Shown: positions 61,760 through 64,000 of the stretch, piece after piece
Layout of the letters: every line of letters starts with the position of its first letter
How positions within the stretch are numbered: position 1 is the first letter of the stretch
Assembly: GCF_020742345.1 (NCBI RefSeq)
Contig: NZ_DYXC01000029.1
Coordinates: 1-64,000, forward strand
Source: Enteractinococcus helveticum
GTDB lineage: Bacteria; Actinomycetota; Actinomycetes; Actinomycetales; Micrococcaceae
Length of the DNA stretch: 64,000 nucleotides
Reading direction: 5' to 3'
Program-made: the position numbers and the translations under genes
The notes under the pieces: generated by a model
Told to the model about the DNA's origin: nothing
The model's database searches: none
Seen by the model: the letters and a program-made list of their open reading frames with translations, nothing else

Positions 61760-63181
61760 ATGGTTGAAAACCTCACCGACGATTCACCCAAAGATGCTTG
61801 CGGCGTATTCGGCGTCTGGGCCCCGGGTGAAGAAGTCTCCAAACTTGCCTATTACGGATTGTTCTCACTACAGCATCGCGGTCAGGAATCGGCAGGTATC
61901 GCAACCTCCACCGGTGAGCGCATCGCCGTCTATAAAGACGTCGGCCTGGTCTCACAGGTCTTTGACGAAGCAACCTTGTCGTCACTGACCGGTCATATCG
62001 CTATTGGGCACTGCCGCTACGGATCCCATGCCGCCGACGACTGGCTATTTGCCCAACCAACTCTTGGGGCCACCTCCGATGACGGAACGGTAGCACTGGG
62101 CTTCAATGGCGCGCTGACCAACCGCGAAGAGGTCAAGGCCCTGATCACTGAGCGTTACGGCGAGGTGGACTCGGGTGAACTCGCCCAGGGAAACACTTCA
62201 GACACCGCGCTGATCACCACGTTATTGCGCGGACAGAATGGTGACTCACTGGAAGACACTGCCGCCGAAGTCTTTAGCAAACTGCAAGGCGCATTTTCCG
62301 TCGTCATGATGTCAGAAAACACCCTGTATGCGGTGCGCGACCGTCATGGATTCCGTCCACTGGTTCTGGGTCGACTCACCAGTGGTTGGGTGATCGCCTC
62401 GGAACAGTCTGCACTTGCTACCACCGGCGCGACCTTCATTCGTGAGGTAGCCCCCGGCGAGATCTTGGCCATTGACGCCGATGGGGTCCGCTCAACCCGA
62501 TTTGCGGCCTCGGAATTGGCCCGCTGCATTTTTGAATACGTGTATATTGCCCGTCCAGATGCGGCTATCAATGGTCGCAGCGTGTACGAATCCCGGTTAG
62601 AAATGGGCCGCCAGCTGGCCCGCGAAAACACAGCGGAAGCCGACGTCGTCATTCCCGTCCCCGACTCTGGAACACCCGCAGCAATTGGCTACGCTGAAGA
62701 ATCCGGCATTCCGCTGGGCCACGGGTTCGTCAAGAACTCCTATGTGGGTCGGACATTTATTAAACCGTCTCAGACACTGCGCCAATTGGGCATCCGGTTG
62801 AAACTCAATGTGCAACCGTCCGTGGTTGCCGGCAAATCGGTGATCGTCGTCGATGACTCCATTGTGCGCGGCAACACGCAGCGCCAAGTGGTCGCAATGT
62901 TGCGCTCGGCCGGAGCCCGCGAAGTGCACGTGAAAATTTCGTCGCCACCGGTGAAATGGCCGTGTTTCTATGGCATTGACTTCGCCACGCGCGCCGAATT
63001 AATTGCCACGGGTGCCGGGATTGAGGAAATCCGTGCGCACATCGCAGCCGATTCGCTGGCTTATATTTCACTCGAGGGCACCATTGCTGCCACCCAACAG
63101 GACGAAGACACCTTGTGTACCGCCTGTTTCTCGGGTAACTACCCCACCGAAGTCCCCACGCTGACCACAGACAGGAAATAA
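61760..63181 (+). CDS. purF: Amidophosphoribosyltransferase
   Basis: First committed enzyme of purine synthesis, 473 residues. A short propeptide precedes DACGVFGVWAPG, with the N-terminal catalytic cysteine of the glutamine domain. GLFSLQHRGQESAGIA, HCRYGSHAADDW and RDRHGFRPLVLG continue it. The PRPP-binding VIVVDDSIVRGNTQRQVV lies near residue 365. Upstream CGGAAA may serve as ribosome site. purM starts two bases after the stop. Confidence 0.96.
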   Translation: MVENLTDDSPKDACGVFGVWAPGEEVSKLAYYGLFSLQHRGQESAGIATSTGERIAVYKDVGLVSQVFDEATLSSLTGHIAIGHCRYGSHAADDWLFAQPTLGATSDDGTVALGFNGALTNREEVKALITERYGEVDSGELAQGNTSDTALITTLLRGQNGDSLEDTAAEVFSKLQGAFSVVMMSENTLYAVRDRHGFRPLVLGRLTSGWVIASEQSALATTGATFIREVAPGEILAIDADGVRSTRFAASELARCIFEYVYIARPDAAINGRSVYESRLEMGRQLARENTAEADVVIPVPDSGTPAAIGYAEESGIPLGHGFVKNSYVGRTFIKPSQTLRQLGIRLKLNVQPSVVAGKSVIVVDDSIVRGNTQRQVVAMLRSAGAREVHVKISSPPVKWPCFYGIDFATRAELIATGAGIEEIRAHIAADSLAYISLEGTIAATQQDEDTLCTACFSGNYPTEVPTLTTDRK

Positions 63182-63182
63182 T

Positions 63183-64000
63183 GTGACTGAACAGAACACC
63201 CCCGAGCCGATCACCTATGCGACCGCCGGGGTCGATGTTGCAGCCGGTGACGACGCCGTTGAGCTGATGAAATCAGCGGTCACCGCTACCCACTCCTCGC
63301 GTGTACTGGGCGGATTTGGTGGTTTTGCCGGCATGTGGGATGCCACCGCGTTGACCAGTTACCGCCAGCCAGTGTTGACCACCTCAACTGACGGTGTTGG
63401 CACCAAAGTTGCGATCGCCCAGGCCATGGACATTCATGACACCATCGGTCAAGACCTGGTGGGCATGGTGGTCGACGATATCGTTGTCGTCGGCGCAAAA
63501 CCGTTGTTTATGACCGATTACATCGCTACCGGCAAGGTCGTACCCGAGCGCATCGCCAACATTGTGCGTGGTATCGCCCACGGCTGTAAGCTCGCTGATA
63601 CTGCACTGATCGGTGGCGAAACCGCAGAACACCCGGGCCTGTTAGCCGCCGATGAATACGATGTGGCAGGTGCGGTCACCGGTGTGGTCGAGGGCGGCGA
63701 GATACTGGGGCCAGAGCGCGTGCGCGAAGGCGACGTCGTCATTGCCATGGCTTCTTCCGGTGTGCACTCGAACGGGTATTCACTATTGCGCTCAATTGTG
63801 GCGGCTAAGGGCTGGAGCTGGGATCAGCACATTGACGAATTCGGCCGCAGCCTGGGTGAAGAACTCCTCGAACCGACCCGCATTTACGCAAAAACCTGCC
63901 TCGATCTAATCAAACAGCTCAACGCCGACGGGCAGTTCGCACTCCGTGGATTCTCGCACATCACCGGCGGTGGCCTGGCAGCCAACCTTGCCCGGGTCCT
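63183..64000 (+). CDS. purM: Phosphoribosylformylglycinamidine cyclo-ligase, C-terminus beyond the window
   Basis: From GTG 63183 the frame reads ITYATAGVDVAAGDDAVELM, TTSTDGVGTKVAIA, VGMVVDDIVVVGAKPLFMTD and IGGETAEHPGLL, all hallmarks of AIR synthetase (PurS-type ATP fold). It continues past IASSGVHSNGYSL-like MASSGVHSNGYSL and ends inside FSHITGGGLAANLARV at the window edge. GTG follows the purF stop by one base. Cotranscribed with purF. Confidence 0.95.
   Translation, partial: MTEQNTPEPITYATAGVDVAAGDDAVELMKSAVTATHSSRVLGGFGGFAGMWDATALTSYRQPVLTTSTDGVGTKVAIAQAMDIHDTIGQDLVGMVVDDIVVVGAKPLFMTDYIATGKVVPERIANIVRGIAHGCKLADTALIGGETAEHPGLLAADEYDVAGAVTGVVEGGEILGPERVREGDVVIAMASSGVHSNGYSLLRSIVAAKGWSWDQHIDEFGRSLGEELLEPTRIYAKTCLDLIKQLNADGQFALRGFSHITGGGLAANLARV

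Noticed and set aside
1..64000. CRISPR arrays, tRNA or rRNA genes, insertion sequences, prophage or defence genes
   Set aside because: None was seen. No regularly spaced repeats, cloverleaf sequences or transposase motifs were noticed on either strand by eye.

Overview
The window is a densely packed piece of an actinobacterial chromosome, moderately GC-rich, most likely from the order Micrococcales and probably near Micrococcaceae. Three things support this. First, there is an actinobacterial gene set: a BldC-like regulator, MarP protease, DUF4229, DUF4244 pilin, a DUF222-HNH nuclease and a Crp of the mycobacterial type. Second, there is a menaquinone pathway and a System II (Res/Ccs) cytochrome c maturation operon. 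Third, the gene order closely tracks blocks conserved in Mycobacterium tuberculosis. Species cannot be named from the sequence alone. No tRNA, rRNA, prophage, CRISPR array, insertion sequence or recognisable defence island was seen, and I did not find a clearly new multi-gene system. The most interesting material is regulatory and architectural.

Layout. 1-3.8 kb: the start of an ABC transporter ATPase, L-2-hydroxyglutarate oxidase, an unknown lipoprotein, an NAD-binding epimerase-like protein and a broken acetyltransferase remnant. 3.8-24.9 kb: respiratory quinone and cytochrome assembly. This holds menD-menC, then PAP2 phosphatase, a purine permease, oligopeptidase B, diaminopimelate dehydrogenase, a DUF222-HNH nuclease and a tyrosine phosphatase, then menB-menE-menA, and the ccsB-resB-ccdA-tlpA operon. 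It ends with histidine phosphatase, the NADH sensor Rex, a glutaredoxin and a BldC-like regulator. 25-32.5 kb: AcuC-like deacetylase, TrkH/TrkA potassium uptake, a phytoene-desaturase-like oxidoreductase, proC, a TIM-barrel isomerase and a Ppx/GppA phosphatase. 32.5-45.2 kb: topA, a two-domain methyltransferase, trhO, an acetyltransferase, an Hrq1/MrfA-type helicase and a complete small Tad pilus operon read leftward. 45.2-57.2 kb: Nudix CoA pyrophosphatase, nth, acs, a two-gene MetP/MetS-type amino acid transporter, marP, crp, RidA, DUF4177, a class A penicillin-binding protein and a metallophosphoesterase. 57.2-64 kb: purine synthesis (purC, purD, purF, start of purM) with an asparaginase, a sterol-carrier-like protein and small membrane proteins.

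How it works together. The men genes make menaquinone and the Res/Ccs operon assembles the c-type cytochromes of the same electron chain, with Rex as a nearby NADH/NAD+ sensor. acs and crp lie in the same stretch. A near-consensus Crp/GlxR box sits just upstream of the acs start codon, and another sits upstream of crp itself, so a local Crp circuit is plausible. Many genes share a TANNNT hexamer 6-7 bases before the start codon with no leader, pointing to widespread leaderless transcription. Convergent neighbours often overlap at their 3' ends.
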